DNA of 19,914 nucleotides, taken from assembly GCA_031127185.1 (NCBI GenBank), contig JARIET010000014.1:1-19914 (forward strand), read 5' to 3'. Under the pieces are notes generated by a model, which saw only the letters and a list, made by a program, of their open reading frames with translations, did no database searches and was not told the DNA's origin. Both the position numbers and the translations under genes were made by a program. How positions within the stretch are numbered: the stretch's first letter is position 1; every line of letters begins with the position of its first letter. Shown here piece after piece: positions 17,869-19,914 of the stretch. The DNA is from Gemmatimonadota bacterium. GTDB taxonomy: Bacteria; Gemmatimonadota; Gemmatimonadetes; Gemmatimonadales; Gemmatimonadaceae.

Positions 17869-18755
17869 CACGCTGCCACCTTCTCGGGGATGGTGATCTG
17901 CAGCTGGGCGCCAGGAAAGGGCGCCAGGCCGTCGGCGCGCGGGACGTCGTCGTCCCACGTCGGGATCATGCCGATGCGCGCTGTTCCGCTTCGCACGGTG
18001 AACTTGCCGTCCCATCGGTTCACGTACCCCCTGATCCCCTTGAGCCCCTGCCCACGGCCCGGCTCCGGGAATCGGCTGACACCGCTCACAAATGCGGTCT
18101 CGAGGGCGAACCCGTCGCTCCAGCGGTCGGTCATCGGCCTGCGCGGGCTGGACTCAAGGGACCGGCGAAAGCCCACGCCGGCATCGCTCACGGCGATGAC
18201 AATAGCATGACGACCGCCGAGCCGCTTCCGATACTGATAGGTCTGGGCCATGACCCATCCGCCACGGCCGGCATGTTCGATGATGTTCTGGCACGATTCC
18301 GAAAGCGCCATCGTGATGCCCATCGTGGCCCGGGCGGCGAGGTGCAGCTTGTTGATGATGATCTGCGTCACCTTGTCCTTCACCCGCTCCACGACATCGT
18401 GCACGTCGTCGCTTTTCGTGATCTGGGTGAGGTCGAGGAGCACGTCGCTGTCGCCCGAACCGCGCGGCCGCGGGATCGTTCCCTGCACATCATACAGTTC
18501 AGTGGCGAACTTGAAGAAGCCGGCCCGTGCCCAATAGGTGACCTTGTCCTGATCCTCGGGGATGAGGAAGGTCGGGCGCTCGGTGCGCGACTGAGCCAGC
18601 GTGAGGAGGTTGACCAGGCCGTAGGGCGAGGCCCATGTGCAATGCCGAGCATCCACAATCACCTTGGCATCCGCCGGCTGCGCCGCGAGTTGTTCGAACA
18701 CCAGTTCGAACGTGGTGTCGTCGAGCGACGCGGGCACGGTGATGACGGCAGTCAC
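17868..18755 (-). CDS. STAS domain fused to HATPase (SpoIIAB/RsbW-like kinase)
   Basis: A 295-residue fusion. Residues about 1-90 form a STAS-like domain (VIVDARHCTWASPYGLVNL; Ser43 at the position of the SpoIIAA phospho-site). Residues about 120-295 form a GHKL/HATPase fold: N-box ITMALSESCQNIIEHAG (E153, N157, E160), G1 box VSDAGVGF (189-196) and G2 box GRGQGLKGI (233-241). This is the chemistry of anti-sigma-factor serine kinases of partner-switching systems. The unusual feature is that the STAS domain is on the same chain, and a second STAS-like protein follows directly. The substrate is probably that neighbour, by inference. It starts with GTG, overlapping the PfkB stop by four bases (GTGA). 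No sigma factor lies in the window. Confidence 0.85.
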   Translation of the reverse strand: MTAVITVPASLDDTTFELVFEQLAAQPADAKVIVDARHCTWASPYGLVNLLTLAQSRTERPTFLIPEDQDKVTYWARAGFFKFATELYDVQGTIPRPRGSGDSDVLLDLTQITKSDDVHDVVERVKDKVTQIIINKLHLAARATMGITMALSESCQNIIEHAGRGGWVMAQTYQYRKRLGGRHAIVIAVSDAGVGFRRSLESSPRRPMTDRWSDGFALETAFVSGVSRFPEPGRGQGLKGIRGYVNRWDGKFTVRSGTARIGMIPTWDDDVPRADGLAPFPGAQLQITIPEKVAA

Positions 18756-19753
18756 GTGGAACTCAGTTCTCCCCGAAGGTGGTGTGCGAGGCCGGTGGCG
18801 CCGCGGTGCTCTACGTTCTTCGTGGCGGCGCGCATCGCCGCATGAATCGCGTCAGTCATTATATCACCGGCGAGAAGTCGCGAGAAGAACGTCGCGCCCC
18901 AAACATCACCGCAGCCCGTTGGGTCTCCCCCTTGCGCATCGCGCGCAAGCACTCCCGGAACTCGCGCCGTACGCACCGGGCCTGGGCTTGCGCGAAGCGA
19001 CAGGGAGTCACGCTTGCGTTCGGCGTGGAGGTCGGCGAGCTGCGAAAACCCTGGCGCGGCGAAGTAGACGACACCTCGCGGCCCGAGCGTGACGCATAGC
19101 GCGCTGACGCCGGCGTTGAGCGCCATGGCTGAAAGCGCGAGTGGGTCGTGCGCCAACATGGCCATCTCGTCTTCGTTCATCTGCAGAAAGTCCACACAAC
19201 GGCACCACTCCACGGCGTCGGGAAGCGGCTGCAACATCCGGAGGCCGTCCGGCTGAATACCGAGCACCAGCGAGTGCAGGTCGCAATAGATCGGGCCGCG
19301 AAAATGCTGGCGCAGCAGCTGCATGGTGGGGAGGTCCAGCTCCCAGCCACTCATCAGGTTCACGTACAGCGCATCGAGATCCTTGAGCAGGGGCGCGAGG
19401 CCGATCCAGCTCCACCCCGGCACTCCGCCCGAAAGCACCTCGCTGCGACGCTCGTCGTCACGATAAAAGAGCTCGACGCGGTTGTTCGGATAGGGCACGG
19501 CGATCGGTGCCGCGTCCGGCGCCACGCGTCGCAGGGTGCGGAGGAAGTCTCGCGCCCGCTGCGCCAGGTCGTCGCCAACCTTCACCAGCGGCACGAGCTG
19601 CCAGTCGGCAGGGAGTGCGGCGTCGAACCCGGCCAGCGCGTAGGTGATGCCGCCCCACTCCTCAATCGGCGGACGGCCCGTGAGGGCTTCGTCGCGACGG
19701 TGGATGATGTCCCAGACGAAGCTGCCGATGACGCCGACGCGCTTCGGAGGCAT
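18752..19753 (-). CDS. PfkB-family carbohydrate kinase
   Basis: A 333-residue ribokinase-superfamily member, which would phosphorylate a sugar or nucleoside with ATP. It begins MPPKRVGVIGSFVWDII, the typical first strand, has the glycine pair in EWGGITYALA (32-41), and carries the second PfkB signature as GGDPTGCGDVWG (275-286), where Asp283 is the likely catalytic base. The substrate cannot be read from sequence. An upstream in-frame extension to 19894 overlaps the ROK gene in another frame and is low-complexity, so the ATG at 19753 is the start. It lies 7 bases after the ROK gene and overlaps the STAS-HATPase start by four bases, so these genes are almost certainly one transcript. Confidence 0.9.
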   Translation of the reverse strand: MPPKRVGVIGSFVWDIIHRRDEALTGRPPIEEWGGITYALAGFDAALPADWQLVPLVKVGDDLAQRARDFLRTLRRVAPDAAPIAVPYPNNRVELFYRDDERRSEVLSGGVPGWSWIGLAPLLKDLDALYVNLMSGWELDLPTMQLLRQHFRGPIYCDLHSLVLGIQPDGLRMLQPLPDAVEWCRCVDFLQMNEDEMAMLAHDPLALSAMALNAGVSALCVTLGPRGVVYFAAPGFSQLADLHAERKRDSLSLRASPGPVRTARVPGVLARDAQGGDPTGCGDVWGATFFSRLLAGDIMTDAIHAAMRAATKNVEHRGATGLAHHLRGELSST

Positions 19754-19760
19754 CAGGGTG

Positions 19761-19914
19761 TCATGACAGGAGACCGTGCTCCGCGAGGAATGCGGCGGCC
19801 GCGCCCACCGTGCCCGCGCGCGAGCCCAGCGCGCCGGGGACGATGCGCGCGGCATCCACCGCCGGCCGGAAAGCCCGGCGGCGTACCTCCTCACGCAGCG
19901 GCGAAAGGATCAGT
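19761..19914 (-). CDS. ROK-family glucokinase (C-terminal 51 codons only)
   Basis: This frame enters from the window edge and stops at TGA 19763-19761. The 50 visible residues include LSPLREEVRRRAFRPAVD, then ARIVPGALGSRAGTVGAAAAF and the end LAEHGLLS. This is the typical ROK C-terminus, where the G-xRAG-xxGAA element closes the fold. ROK proteins are sugar kinases, often glucokinase, or regulators; the kinase or DNA-binding parts are outside the window, so the exact role is open. It heads the visible part of the minus-strand operon, and pairing with a PfkB kinase suggests sugar metabolism. Confidence 0.85.
   Translation of the reverse strand, partial: LILSPLREEVRRRAFRPAVDAARIVPGALGSRAGTVGAAAAFLAEHGLLS

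Noticed and set aside
19754..19894. Longer start for the PfkB kinase at 19894
   Set aside because: The extra 47 residues are Arg/Ser-rich and overlap the ROK gene's conserved C-terminus in another frame; the family's first strand begins at 19753.

Overview
This is a high-GC, gene-dense bacterial chromosome segment with no rRNA, tRNA, insertion sequence, CRISPR array or phage gene that I could find. A TonB-dependent receptor and an EnvC-type amidase activator point to a two-membrane cell envelope. GC content, coupled operons, a heptameric GTCAACC-type repeat and few Shine-Dalgarno sites would fit Gemmatimonadota. That assignment is an inference from general familiarity, not a demonstrated placement.

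Layout. (1) 1-2019, minus: the first 673 codons of uvrA (nucleotide excision repair), carrying a small heptad-repeat insertion. (2) 2114-4551, plus: a triple-FHA tail-anchored membrane protein, a PP2C Ser/Thr phosphatase and an unrecognised 60-residue protein, tightly coupled. This looks like a phospho-threonine signalling unit. (3) 4590-5819, minus: an HD-domain phosphohydrolase, converging on region 2. (4) 5881-9926, minus: maeB (malic enzyme fused to a phosphotransacetylase-like domain) and pckA (ATP-type PEP carboxykinase), closed by a strong intrinsic terminator. Together they form the C4-to-C3 branch point around malate, oxaloacetate, pyruvate and PEP. (5) 10027-12748, plus: a small secreted cysteine-containing protein (DUF2946-like) and a TonB-dependent receptor resembling ZnuD-type metal receptors, closed by a terminator. 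(6) 12815-19914, minus: ten genes with almost no spacing. In transcription order they are ROK glucokinase (3' end only), PfkB-type kinase, STAS-HATPase protein, STAS-like protein with a winged-helix-like tail, an unrecognised 101-residue protein, a Cys/Met-metabolism PLP enzyme, ftsE, ftsX, an EnvC-like gene and a double zinc-ribbon protein.

The most notable points are these. The STAS-ATPase / STAS-winged-helix / unknown trio looks like a compact partner-switching module embedded upstream of the FtsEX-EnvC division machinery. The FHA-PP2C-small protein unit may be a second signalling module. All five genes that probably begin transcription units here lack a Shine-Dalgarno site and carry a TANNNT hexamer ending 6-9 bases before the start codon, which suggests leaderless mRNAs. 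No stretch longer than about 135 bases is free of a gene.
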